Source: Hanleya hanleyi (taxonomy: Eukaryota; Mollusca; Polyplacophora; Lepidopleurida; Hanleyidae). Taken from it: a DNA stretch of 64,000 nt. The notes under the pieces are model-generated. The model ran no database searches and was not told the DNA's origin. It saw only the letters and a program-made list of their open reading frames with translations. Where the stretch lies: the NCBI GenBank assembly GCA_036873755.1, contig JAVTVY010017448.1, positions 1 to 64,000 on the forward strand. The letters run 5' to 3'. A program made the position numbers and the translations under genes. Positions 44,031 to 53,920 of this stretch are shown here, piece by piece. Position 1 is the first letter of the stretch. Each line of letters starts with the position of its first letter.

Positions 44031-44783
44031 TTACACCGATCGGAGCAGGTTTTCTCGCCTCTTAGTACACACGGGACATTTCAGCCTGACGAGTGTACAC
44101 GCTATGGGCTTGTAAGTGGGCGTAGGGACTGGTCTTCCTTCATGTTTGTGGATACAGCGGATACATAACGCTTGGTGTCCACACGGAAATATAGCGGATT
44201 TGGCGTAGCGACTACTGCATTGGACACAGGGCAAATGCTTTGCTGCTCCCCATGTTGTGTCTCGCCCCAGTCTTCTTATTTCGGTGCAGTAGTACTCAAG
44301 ATATCGCTGCTGTAAAACAGCCGTCTGTTCTTTTTCTTGTTCTTTTTCTTGTTCTTGGTGTTGTTCTTGGTGTTGTTCTTGGTCTTGGTCTTGGTCTTGG
44401 TGTTGTTTGAACAGATCGTGTATGACTCGTTCAAGCCGTTCGTATTGGGAGGTACTATCAGGCCGTACGTCGTGGGTACTATTGCCCACTCCATCGATGA
44501 ATTGACCGGTTGCTTCGGGAAGATAGGACCGTTGTTGCGAAACTGCGGTGAAATCTCCATCCGCCGCCTCTTCTTCTTCTTCTTCTTCTTCTTCAATATC
44601 GACGAATTGACCCGTGGCATGGTCAAGATACTGCCGCTTTTGTTGTGAAACTGGGGTCAAAGTCTCGCTGCCATCTACCGGCTGGTCTTCTTTTTCTTCT
44701 TGTTCGTCATCTTTGCATAGCTCTTCTAATATGTTGTCAAGCCACGACTCGTTAATAATATTGTGCACTCCATCAATATCCAT
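44031..44783 (-). CDS. RING-finger protein A (probable E3 ubiquitin ligase)
   Basis: I start at ATG 44,783 (MDIDGVHNIINESW), because the upstream ATG at 44,801 lies in an inserted repeat. The 250-residue protein has an acidic N-terminal half with Glu runs and a duplicated motif of the type QRSYLPEATGQFID / KRQYLDHATGQFVD. A Gln/Glu/Asp low-complexity coil follows, then a C-terminal RING: CVQC, CGHQALCIRC, and KCPVC near the end. C-terminal RINGs recruit E2 enzymes, and many animal DNA viruses use them against host defence or apoptosis factors. It is divergent from RING gene B (46,281) and shares its promoter. A family B insertion separates the TATA box from the start, so expression may be impaired. 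Confidence 0.8.
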   Translation of the reverse strand: MDIDGVHNIINESWLDNILEELCKDDEQEEKEDQPVDGSETLTPVSQQKRQYLDHATGQFVDIEEEEEEEEEAADGDFTAVSQQRSYLPEATGQFIDGVGNSTHDVRPDSTSQYERLERVIHDLFKQHQDQDQDQEQHQEQHQEQEKEQEKEQTAVLQQRYLEYYCTEIRRLGRDTTWGAAKHLPCVQCSSRYAKSAIFPCGHQALCIRCIHKHEGRPVPTPTYKPIACTLVRLKCPVCTKRRENLLRSV

Positions 44784-44790
44784 GTATTGA

Positions 44791-45023
44791 TTACAACACA
44801 TATAAGGGAGGTGGGAAGAGGTGCCGACATACTGACTGCGTCACATGACTGCACAGAATAGTCTTCTGGTTAACCTATTCTATAGCACATACCAAGAATC
44901 TAACGATTCGTGATATGTGTTGTATCTCAGGTACGCTTTTATTGTACCTGTTCATGTGGCAACTTGGATGATATGACCACACGGCCCCTAGCACTGGCAT
45001 AAGCGGTATTAGATACAAATCTA
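44791..45023 (-). repeat. Family B fragment in the RING-A leader
   Basis: The fragment starts TTACAACACATATAAGGG and ends near AGATACAAATCTA. It sits between the RING-A start codon and the promoter arm. The equivalent position upstream of RING-B has no such sequence. Confidence 0.85.
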
Positions 45024-45027
45024 ATCT

Positions 45028-46270
45028 AGTTCAAAATGAATGGATAGCAGACGATACACAGTGCGCTTTTTATAGTCTAACCGTACAGCGCCCGTATGAG
45101 GGAGGGAGGGAATTTGGCTTAATGTCACACTCAAGTTTGTTTCACTCATATGGTGACAGTCAGTTTGGTTGGTAGAGGAAGCCGGAGTACCCGGAGAGAA
45201 CCACCGCCCTTCGGCAAGTAACTGACAAACTTTCACACATGGACTAGCAGGGCTCGAACCCGTGCCGGTTCAGCGGTGTGAGGCTAGCGGTCACCGGCGA
45301 AGCGCCTTAGACCACTCGGCCACCGAGGGCCCGTATGAGGGCGCGGACGTCACCAAAGTGTCTCCGCTCAGGCCCACTGTGATGTTGTGTTTCTCTCCCA
45401 TCTTCAAATCGGTCTCATTTTGCAATAAATGCGAGTTCACGTGTAAAATTATTTTAAACTTGAACTTTGGGAGCTTATAGTGTATCGCTGAAAAATTCAG
45501 AAGGTTGACGGCAGGCTAAAACTATTTTTTTTATCATTTTGTCGGTTTTAGACCCGTATGGTTATGGGTGTGGTTGTGTGGAAAACCCGGTAAATTTGAA
45601 ATAAACCGGCTTAACTCTGTAAAAACACTTTAGGTGTCTTCCTTACATCCTTATAATGTCACCCTGAAAATTTCAGCAGGTTTATCGATGGAAAAGTGTG
45701 AATTTTTGTCCTGCCACTCTTGCTACGGTAACACAGCCATTGACACGCATAGCTGTACATACACTCGGCTCCATACTGTATAGTGCTGTGTTACCGTAGC
45801 AAGGATGGCAGGACAAAAATTCACACTTTTCCATCGATAAACCTGCTGAAATTTTCAGGGTGACATTATAAGGATGTAAGGAAGACACCTAAAGTGTTTT
45901 TACAGAGGTAAGCCGATTTATTTCAAATTTACCAGGTTTTCCACACAACCACACCCATAACCATACGGGTCTAAAACCGACAAAATGATAAAAAAAATAA
46001 TTTTAGCCGGCCGTCAGCCTTCTGAATTTTTCAGCGATACACTATAAGCTCCCAAAGTTCAAGTTTAAAATAGTTTTACACGTCAACTCGCATTTATTGC
46101 AAAATGAGACCAGTTTGAAGATGGAAAAGAAACACAAAATCACAGTGGGTCTGAGCGGAGACACTTTTCTGAGCGGAGACAAGATTTCGTTGACGTCCGC
46201 GCCCTCATACGGGCGCTGTACAGTTAGACTATAAACAGCGCGCTGTGTATCGTCTCCTATCCACTCATTT
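45028..46270. promoter_or_regulatory. Large palindromic divergent promoter of the RING pair
   Basis: Two inverted arms are centred on a 49-bp spacer (45,737-45,785). The left arm is 45,028-45,736 including a SINE; the right arm is 45,786-46,270. The innermost ~230 bp are nearly perfect. Each arm ends with a CTATAAA box (45,068-45,075 minus; 46,229-46,236 plus) and a GTATCGTCT(G/C)CTATCCA block just ahead of the RING genes. The arms also carry GGCGCGGACGTCA-type and GAGCGGAGACA blocks. This reads as a bidirectional promoter formed by inverted duplication. Confidence 0.75.
45103..45328 (-). mobile_element. tRNA-derived SINE with 13-bp target duplication
   Basis: Same SINE family as at 12,263. 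On the minus strand the head has GGCCGAGTGGTCTAAGGCG and the B box GGGTTCGAGCCC, the body GGGTACTCCGGCTTCCTCTA, and the tail TTAAGCCAAATTCCCTCCC. It is flanked by GCCCGTATGAGGG at 45,090-45,102 and 45,329-45,341. It interrupts the left arm of the promoter palindrome; the right arm has the uninterrupted site. Confidence 0.9.
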
Positions 46271-46280
46271 CAACTGCATC

Positions 46281-46991
46281 ATGGCTAATGGTATTAGACG
46301 GTCACTTTTCAACGTAATGAACACGGGAGTGTCGACCGAAACTTTCAGGGTGACAATTCGAGACGGAGAACAACAACAAGATCCTAGATGGATTCGCTCG
46401 AGCGGAGAAGACGAACATGTTACAATCATTACGAGCTTGCAGCGTGTTGCTGAAGCTCAGATTGCTGAAGCTTTGAGAACGAGAGGCGCACAACAAGATA
46501 GAGAAATAAGGGACGCTGTGCAGGAAGAGGATGATGATGATGAAACAGACGATGAAGATGTACACGGAGAGTTGGAGTGGTTGAACAGTAGTAGACCCCC
46601 AGCAACTACAGCTTCGACTCAGACGGCTACCACAACGACGGCTACCACAACGACGGCTAACACAGCGACCGCAACAGGAATGACAACACCACCCCCAGAA
46701 ATCAGCCGCATGAGCCAACAAATTCAAGATTTAGAAGACGAAAAGACTACACTACGCCTACAACTGGCTAGGGAGCAGAAAAGATCAACCTGTACCGTGT
46801 GTCAAGACGATGAGACGATGTACACCTTTTTTCCTTGTGGCCACCTGTGCCTATGTGGTGTATGCATGCTAAGCTTAACATGCATGGCGGGCTCGTGCCA
46901 ATGCGCAGAGACAGAGGAGCTTCATTTGAAGTTACGATGCCCTGTGTGTCGGGGATGGGTATCAAACATCAAAACAATATTCCGGCCGTAA
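46281..46991 (+). CDS. RING-finger protein B (probable E3 ubiquitin ligase)
   Basis: Start at ATG 46,281 (MANGIRRSLFNVMNTG), 45 bp after a CTATAAAC box. 236 residues: an N-terminal region of unknown fold, an acidic run (EEDDDDETDDEDV), a Thr-rich linker, a short coiled-coil (QQIQDLEDEKTTLRLQL), then a C-terminal RING with CTVC, CGHLCLCGVC and RCPVC. As in RING-A, a long loop separates the middle and last Cys pairs and the last pair is preceded by basic/hydrophobic residues (LKLRCPVC versus RLKCPVC), so the two look like diverged paralogues. The arrangement (coil plus C-terminal RING) recalls IAP-type ligases without BIR repeats. Confidence 0.82.
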   Translation: MANGIRRSLFNVMNTGVSTETFRVTIRDGEQQQDPRWIRSSGEDEHVTIITSLQRVAEAQIAEALRTRGAQQDREIRDAVQEEDDDDETDDEDVHGELEWLNSSRPPATTASTQTATTTTATTTTANTATATGMTTPPPEISRMSQQIQDLEDEKTTLRLQLAREQKRSTCTVCQDDETMYTFFPCGHLCLCGVCMLSLTCMAGSCQCAETEELHLKLRCPVCRGWVSNIKTIFRP

Positions 46992-47333
46992 CAGTGTGAT
47001 GACCAATCCGCTGTTCTTTCCAAAATCCCTTATTAGGGCCACCTAATTACACCCGAAAGGGGAGAACCTTTCTAACCAGAAGCACAAAACATCAGCTCCC
47101 ACACCAATATCCCTTTGCATAGAGTGAACAGTGACACACATTTGAATTTCTAATATTTATTAACGCAGTAGAATGAACATAAGGTGTTCACCACAGTAGA
47201 CTCTTGGTGTTGAATTTTCTAATACAATAATACGCTGTCAAGGCGCTTAAATGAACATAGAATGAACATAGAATATAGGAATACGGTCATGTCTGAATGT
47301 TCAATATTTATGCAACAAGGCTTGTGTGAATGT
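46992..47333. other. 3' flank of RING-B and CARD gene
   Basis: This holds a block AAGCACAAAACATCAGCTCC (47,079-47,098) that occurs inverted downstream of RING-A (near 43,938-43,965), supporting an inverted duplication of the whole RING unit. A tandem direct repeat of TTCAATATTTATGCAACAAG occurs at 47,300-47,353 and reaches into the end of the CARD gene. No AATAAA was found. Confidence 0.5.
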
Positions 47334-48566
47334 TCAATATTTATGCAACAAGACTTGTTTGAACTCGTCATTGTCTTTCTGTCCCTGGTGCACGTATATG
47401 AAGGTGGCAATCTGTTCACGTGGAATTCTGGGTGGACAGGCAGCTTGCAATGCCTCGGCAATTTGCACCTCGTTAACGCCGTGTAGTTCCTCAGTCATCA
47501 TTGCGTCTGATGGTATACTATTGTCGATACACGTATGCGTGTTGAAGAGACCGTTCTTGTTCTGACAGCCTGCACATTGCTCGATACGCAAGTGTCGAAT
47601 GCAGAGTCTGAGATGATCCAGGAATGTGTGGATGTACCTCATATAAATATACTGAGTCACCTGATCAGACAGAACTTCATGAATTTCACCTGTCAGACTC
47701 TCCAGCTTCCGCCACGCAGGTATTTGCAGGGTGACGCCCTCAGGTAAAGGAAAACGCGTATCTCCCCTCAACTTCCATTTACGAATATGCACCAGCAGCA
47801 TGTTGTTGAACATAGAACAGGTGAGGAAGATGTCGTCGCTCACATAAAATTTCGCTTCGTCGCTCCCCTGGTGGTCAATGACCGCATCGACGGCGTAGTA
47901 AATGGCCTGTACTCTTATCCAGGTCTCCAACGTCAAGGCGATATGCTTAGGTGGTTTGTCGTCCCAGGCCGGTGCGTTAAAGTGCACTTGCTCTTCTTTG
48001 ACGCTCAGAGTTAAAGAGGGAGAGAGCTCCCAAGTGTTCGTCTGGGCCGCCTGGTAGGCCTGCTGGATAATGTCATTGATCTGCTGCACAGACATAGGAA
48101 GTAGCACCTCTTCCTGCGCTTGCTCAGGCACTTGCTGGGACACTGGCTGAAGCACTTGCTGAGGTATTTTTAAAGGTGTTAGTCGGGGACATTTGGCAGG
48201 TGGACCGGACACTTCGTGGGTACGTTTGGTACCTGTGCTTCCTTCGGCGATGTCCATGTCCATGACTAAGATTTTATCCTCTGAATCTTCGGCTTGAAGT
48301 TGAAGTAGGCATGCTATTCCTTCATTTCCCGTCTTCTTCAACGCCTCCACGAAGGCTTGAAATGCTAAGGGGCCACGGCGCAGCAGATCGTCGATGAGGG
48401 CTCTGTTTTGTCGCGAAGTGGTATTCTCCGCCATGATATCTTCCACACCGTGTTTAAGGATTATGTTTTCCAACATAAGCAGATCACATATATCGGCCAC
48501 ATGCTGCATCTCATCAACGAGGCGAATACGGTGCTGTAGAAGCTTAGCTCGGTGAGATGATTCCAT
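47334..48566 (-). CDS. CARD-PC4 fusion protein
   Basis: Intact 410-residue frame. I start at ATG 48,566 (MESSHRAKLL), because upstream codons to 48,641 are terminal-repeat leader. Residues about 1-90 look like a CARD death-fold domain of the caspase-9/Apaf type: HRIRLVDEM, ILKHGVEDIMAENTTSRQNR, LIDDLLRRGPLAFQAFVEAL, ending TGNEGIACLLQ. A linker with a nuclear-localisation-like KRTHE...PPAKCPRL and Gln-rich helices follows. Residues about 184-300 resemble one or two PC4-like units (HIALTLETWIRVQ; MLLVHIRKWKL, VTLQIPAWRKLESL). A Cys/His motif (CAGCQN...NTHTC) closes the domain. CARDs bind host CARDs in apoptosome or innate signalling, so a decoy or adaptor role is inferred. The right TIR supplies a TATAAAA box. 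Confidence 0.75.
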   Translation of the reverse strand: MESSHRAKLLQHRIRLVDEMQHVADICDLLMLENIILKHGVEDIMAENTTSRQNRALIDDLLRRGPLAFQAFVEALKKTGNEGIACLLQLQAEDSEDKILVMDMDIAEGSTGTKRTHEVSGPPAKCPRLTPLKIPQQVLQPVSQQVPEQAQEEVLLPMSVQQINDIIQQAYQAAQTNTWELSPSLTLSVKEEQVHFNAPAWDDKPPKHIALTLETWIRVQAIYYAVDAVIDHQGSDEAKFYVSDDIFLTCSMFNNMLLVHIRKWKLRGDTRFPLPEGVTLQIPAWRKLESLTGEIHEVLSDQVTQYIYMRYIHTFLDHLRLCIRHLRIEQCAGCQNKNGLFNTHTCIDNSIPSDAMMTEELHGVNEVQIAEALQAACPPRIPREQIATFIYVHQGQKDNDEFKQVLLHKY

Positions 48567-48654
48567 GACTGTTGGCTCAGGCTGGTGAGGTAAGTAGCTG
48601 CTATGGTGAGATAGGCTGGTGAAGTTGCACTGGTGAGGCAAGTCTCGGTGAGGC

Positions 48655-49452
48655 AGGCTCAGGCAAGTAGCTCCTGTCGTCAGAGTGGTTCAGGCTGGTC
48701 AGGTAGGCTCAGGCTGGTCAGGCAGGCTAATGAGGCAGGTTGGTGAAGCAGGCCAATGAATGCAGCAATGCCCTAAATAATTCCACTTTTATACTTTTCG
48801 GTGACATTCGTGTCTTTTCGTTAACCTCCGTGTCTTTTCGGTGACGTCCGTGTCTTTTCGGTGACGTCCGTGTCTTTTCGGTGACGTCCCTGTCTTTTCG
48901 GGTATGTATGAGGGTCTTGAGGAAGGCGACTGTATGTGGCGAGTTGTATGTGTTTTTTTTCGGTGACGATGGAAAAATCCCACTGGACGTCAGCGAAATT
49001 GTGGAAAAAACCCACAGACAGGTCAGTACATGTCCTATCATGTTCCCAGGTCACGAAACGTCACAGAAAAAGAACACATACAACTCGCCACATACAGTCG
49101 CCTTCCTCAAGACCCTCATACACATACACACCCGAAAAGACACGGACGTCACCGAAAAGACACGGGCGTCACCGAAAAGATACGGGCGTCACCGAAAAGA
49201 CACGGACCTCACCGAAAAGACACGGACCTCACCGAAAAGACACGGACCTCACCGAAAAGACACGGAGGTCAGCGAAATTGTGGAAAAACCTCACAGACAG
49301 GTCAGTACATGTCCTATCATGTTCACAGGTTACGCCCGATTCACGCAGACCGGAAGTGACGTCATACCTGCGCAGAACACTCCTGCGCACATCACTTTCT
49401 CGCGCATGCGCACTGACACCAACCCCACTCGAAATCACGGCTCCCTACTACT
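48655..49452 (-). repeat. Polinton right terminal inverted repeat
   Basis: This is the complement of the left TIR without the family A insertion. The inner array of 20-bp units (about 48,800-48,900) has five copies and the outer array (49,132-49,271) seven, against about five on each side in the left TIR. Copies of ACAGGTCAGTACATGTCCTA occur at about 49,018 and 49,299. The inner part ends in the CAGGCTCAGGCTGGTC-rich leader of the CARD gene. Confidence 0.9.
48787..48793 (-). promoter_or_regulatory. TATA box in the right TIR
   Basis: TATAAAA (minus strand) is about 220 bp upstream of the CARD gene start. The equivalent left-TIR site, upstream of the polymerase, is mutated to GTGCAAAAG. Confidence 0.5.
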
Positions 49453-49936
49453 TGTGTGCCAATATAGTATACAGTGCTATGGATGTGTATTTTTTCCCCA
49501 GTGGCTGTGGACCAGTGGCGCACAATTTGTGTATTTATTGCAGTTGTTTTCATTGAGTAGTCTCCTGAAAGATTGGATTTCTGTGAGGGGATTTCTGTTT
49601 TGTTTCCACAACTATAGTTGCCGTGTACCAAAACGCACAACAGCACAAACCCGTTTACTGAACTTGATTGTGATGAATCTGAGTAAATGCAGATCATAAA
49701 AAAGAACAAAATAAAAACGCTCCCCATCATGTCGCTGATTTAAAATCTTGGCCTTGGTTTTCGTTTTCAGAAACAGCTTTCGGTAGATCAAGATCACGCG
49801 TCTGGTCCGTCGAACTTTGCAGCGAGGGGCAGTGTTTATAAATCTCATCTGATAAATTTTAGCTTGTTTCATCAGATTAATATTTTATTAATAATTCGAT
49901 CAATAACAGGACACATTTCTCTGTTACTAATATCAG
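49453..49936. other. Flank outside the Polinton, no gene
   Basis: Begins with the imperfect duplication TGTGTG. The longest frames (for example minus 49,612-49,872) have no recognisable domain. Confidence 0.3.
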
Positions 49937-50309
49937 CCGGTGTTTTGTGTTAAATGCCGTCATTTTCATCTGACGACGATACAGCTCACCAATCCCCACT
50001 GTACGAGTTGTCACAGCGAAACAGCTCACCAATTACCAATATACGAGTTGTCAGAGCATTTCCATCATAGCTCTCTAGATTTGTATCTAATACCGCTTAT
50101 GCCGGTGCTAGGGGCCGTGTGGTCATATCATCCAAGTTGCCACATAAACAGGTACAATAAAGCGTACCTGAGATACAACACGTATCACGAATCGTTAGAT
50201 TCTTGGTATGTGCTTTAGAAATGGTTAACCGGAAGACTATACTGTGAGGTCATGTGACTCTGTCAGTATGTCGGCACCTCTTCCCACTTCCCTTATATGT
50301 GTTGTAATT
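49937..50309 (+). repeat. Family B single copy
   Basis: A near-complete unit from TTTTGTGTTAAATGCCG to CTTATATGTGTTGTAAT. It lacks the GGACGTTTCGTCC segment present between tandem units at 23.9 kb. Confidence 0.85.
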
Positions 50310-51332
50310 CCCACGCAGTTGTGGCTTGACCTTGAAGTTTACAACATGTATGCATCCCTTAATCGTGAAGACGCTCTGTTATTGGTCAATACTCAGAACA
50401 CGGAATCGGGGGTGTTGATTCTTACCAGCATCATAGCACTGTTGATGGCGTCTGTCTTGCAAGAACCCGGCTTCGGTTTATATATATTATATTTTTTTTC
50501 ATACCTGGAGTTTGGTGTTAATGTTGTCTCATGAAACTTCTGCAAACATTGAATAAAACGGTTCGTGCCTTGGCTAGTAGGGCACAGAGCATATGTACAC
50601 GGTCGGCAACGGACATCCTCCATAAGGCAGGTCTCTGTACCAGCCCAGCAATCAGATCCAGGCTGTACAGCCAGTATTCAAACCGTCGGTTGGACATAAC
50701 GCCAATTTTGTGGGATCTCGGTGTATTTTTTCGCGAAGGTCGAGTTCATGAACGTAAGGTGAGATGCTGGAGGAAAAACTCTTTGAAGTTCCGGTGGGGA
50801 AACCACTTGGGGGCGCCTCTCCCGTCAGAACAACGACGGATACGAAACATGTGAATTCAAAACAAGCCTGGCGCCTAATGCGCTCAAATATGGGCATATT
50901 CGGAGAGGTAATGAGGTCACGAATGCGCCCCGGAATGTTTCCGAATCAACCTGATCGTAATCGTTATGGTATATAAGATATCCGTCAAGGCACGGATCTG
51001 ATAAACGAGGAATGATGGCAACGGAGGGTATCGCACGAATTAGGTCTTCCTGTTTTTGACGTGAGCAATCTTTATGGAAGGTGATTGGCTACTGAATGTC
51101 GGATCGGATGATTGTATTGTGGAAAGTGAAACTTTCGATATTGTGCTAAGCCTCGTGTCGTACGAACACAATTATTAGCGTGTAATGAGATTATAATCAG
51201 GCTGAGTTTTCTGCTCTGTCGATAAACTTCACACGGCCGGCTGGGATATAATTCATAAGTAATATATAAGCTCTTCTCTTAGTTATATGATGGATGAGAG
51301 ACGATGGATTCACTTTATTACTGAGGGGAAAA
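50310..51332. other. Unrecognised small ORFs
   Basis: A hydrophobic 63-codon frame (50,346-50,534 plus) overlaps the start of a basic 107-codon frame at 50,531-50,854 (MKLLQTLNKTVRALASRAQS to EQRRIRNM). The second has an even amino-acid mix and could be a real or once-real gene, but I cannot name it. 51,230-51,330 resembles 55,345-55,455 (GGGATATAATTCATA and AAGCTCTTCTCT blocks). Confidence 0.3.
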
Positions 51333-53920
51333 CTATGAGGCGCCGTTTGTGACAATATTGTCAACGACAAATGGTTAAAACCAAAAATATAAAGTCGCCG
51401 TTTGTGAAAATATTGTCAAACACAAATATATAGTTAAAACCTTTGTAAATATATATAAAACGAAATAAATAGGGCCTATATATAAAGTTCTTTTATTTTT
51501 TATTTTTATAAATATTTTTTTAACATAAATAACGATAGGAAGTTAAGACGTTAAATTTAACGTAAATATAAAGTACACGAACAAACTTAAATAAAGTGTA
51601 CATGTAAACCGGATATGCCCAAAGGAAGCTGCGCAATCGATGTGCGCGCGAGTGATACTGGTTAATCAAAACTGCAACTGGGTTCTGAAGCGAAACTATG
51701 ACAGCGGTGAAAGCCACTCGCATGTCACAGATGTGGCGAATCAAACAATAAGATCACGTACCTGAACATATTTCAGCTCACTGCCATTATAATTTAGTAG
51801 AGGCCTATTCCAATTTTCAACAATTACTGTTGTCATTTACAATCGTACTTCAGAGTTATCACATCAATTAGATATAAGTACATCTACTTATAAATAATCA
51901 ACATAAGATATCCTAGCCTGCAGCCAATATCATAGCCTGTCCCTTTGATGTTCAATCCACGATTCCGCTGGCCAAGTCGCTGGTTGCTATTTGCCGCATA
52001 AAAACATCAACAGAAGTTGAAATAAAACATGCGCAATAACGATGTATTAATTATGCGCAGCACAAATATTAGGCAATTTGAAATCATACTGAATATGAGC
52101 ATATTTCATTGATCAGAATATGACCATTCATAGCTTAGTTATAGGATTTGTAATTATATTGTCGTTTTTGTATATTTTATCGTTTTTCGATAATTTCCGC
52201 ATTTCCAAACAAGACGAAAATTTGTACTTGGTATAAGTACAGCGAATGTGGAAACTAATAGCTCATGAAGAATACTAGATTGGCCTTTTTTCACTTTTGC
52301 GCTGCCTCGAAGCTGTTACTAGTAACTAAGGAATCAGTCGAAGCCGTTTTACCCCTGCATGCTAATCGCTAATTGATCTTCAATACGCGTGGGGTTCTTG
52401 ACGGGCATCGGTATTAACCCTATTATATACGCTGACGAGTGAGTGAATAGGGTTTAACGTCGCTTTCAACATTTTTCAGCTATATCACGACGGGGAAGGG
52501 AAGGGAGGTGAGTGGGAGGGGTGTGGTTAACTACTTGTAACCGAGCAGATCTAATGCTGCCATTTTATACTGCTGTCCCACCGAAATATCATTCCGTAGG
52601 CAAACATGACACCCCACTCTGTCACATTATATTGACACCGTCCTTGTTCTATCCTCTTAATACTGAGCGTAAGCGAGGAAGCAACAAGTTCCATTTTTCA
52701 AGTCTTTGGTATGACCCGGCCAGGGATTGAACCCAGTACCTAGCGCTTACGAATATCAACAGTTTATTTTATTCTACTTACGTTATACTAACTTAAAACC
52801 TAAAAAGTTTGAGATCAAGTAAGCGTATCATGCTATAATAAATGATCTCGATAATGAAAACGAGGAACGGTGAACGCAACAGTACAATCCACACTGGTGG
52901 TTCCCACAGTATACGCCATGGTTCTTTCATAATTTGAGAGCGGTACGTTTGATGATACAAGCATAGTGCAACCGGTTCCTCATGACCCATTAGTTTCCAC
53001 ATTCGCTGTACTTATACCAAGTTCCCTGCAAATTTTTGTCTTGTTTGGAAATTCGGAAATTATCGAAAAACGATAAAATATACAAAACGACAATATAATT
53101 CCAAATCCTATAACTAGGCGATGAATGATCATATTCTGATCAATGAAATATGCTCATATTCAGTATGATTTCAAATTGCCTAATATTTGTGTTGCGCATA
53201 ATTAATGCATCGTTATTGCGCATGTTTTATTTCAACTTCTGTTGATGTTTTTATGCGGCAAATAGCAACCAGCGACTTGGCCGGCGGAATCGTAGATTGA
53301 ACATCTAAGGGACAGGCCGTGATATTGGCTGCAGGCTAGGATATCTTATGGTGATTTATAAGTAGATGTATTTATATCTAATTGATGTGATAACTCTGAA
53401 GTACGATTGTAAATGATAACAGTAATTGTTGAAAATTGGAATAGGCCTTTACTAAATCATTATGGCAGTGAGCTGAAATATGTTCAGTAACGTGATCTTA
53501 TTGTTTGATTCGCCACATCTGTGACATGCGAGTGGTTTTCACCGCTGTCATAGTTTCGCTTCCGAGCTCAGTTGCAGTTTTGATTAACCAGTATTACTCG
53601 CGTGCACATCGACTGCGCAGCTTCCTTTGGGCATATCCGGTTTACATGTACACTTTATTTAAGTTTGTTCGTGTACTTTATATTTAAGTTAAATTTAACG
53701 TCTTAACTTCCTATCGTTATTTATGTTAAAAAAATATTTATAAAAATAAAAAAAAAACAACTTTATATATAGGCCCTATTTATTTCGTTTTATATATATT
53801 TACAAAGGTTTTAACTATATATTTGTGTTTGACAATATTTTCACAAACGGCGACTTTATATTTTGGTTTTAACTCTATATATTTGTCGTTGACAATATTG
53901 TCACAAACGGCGCCTCATAG
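51333..53920. mobile_element. Foldback element with ~940-bp inverted arms
   Basis: The arms run 51,333-52,275 and about 52,985-53,920, starting CTATGAGGCGCCGTTTGTG and ending in its complement. Each tip has two copies of a ~65-bp unit containing CGCCGTTTGTGA followed by the palindromic GACAATATTGTC or a variant. The ~700-bp centre holds a SINE-like sequence and no transposase. This is a non-autonomous foldback or long-TIR MITE-like element. I see no convincing target duplication. Confidence 0.8.
52441..52745 (-). repeat. SINE-like sequence of a gastropod-type family
   Basis: It contains GGGTTTAACGTCGCTTTCAA and CAGCTATATCACGACGGGG at one end and a B-box-like GGGTTCAATCCC (minus strand, near 52,725) at the other. 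From memory, such sequences are very common in gastropod genomes. It occupies the centre of the foldback element. Confidence 0.5.

Larger units (their letters stand above)
29784..49452. mobile_element. Polinton/Maverick (adintovirus-like) element, 19.67 kb
   Basis: The ends are inverted copies starting AGTAGTAGGGAGCC at 29,784 and finishing in its complement at 49,452, giving the AG...CT termini and 6-bp duplication known for Polintons. Inside are a protein-primed-type DNA polymerase B, a retroviral-type integrase with chromodomain, an FtsK/A32-type packaging ATPase, penton, double-jelly-roll capsid protein and a basic core-like protein, plus accessory CARD, RING and PC4-like genes. Later insertions within it are family A at 30,387-30,633 and 34,833-37,053, family B at 44,791-45,023, and a SINE at 45,103-45,328. 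I did not find the adenain-type protease. Several essential genes are broken. Confidence 0.95.

Noticed and set aside
44337..44648. Phe/Leu/Val-rich plus-strand frame
   Set aside because: It is the complement of the Gln/Glu-rich low-complexity part of RING-A.
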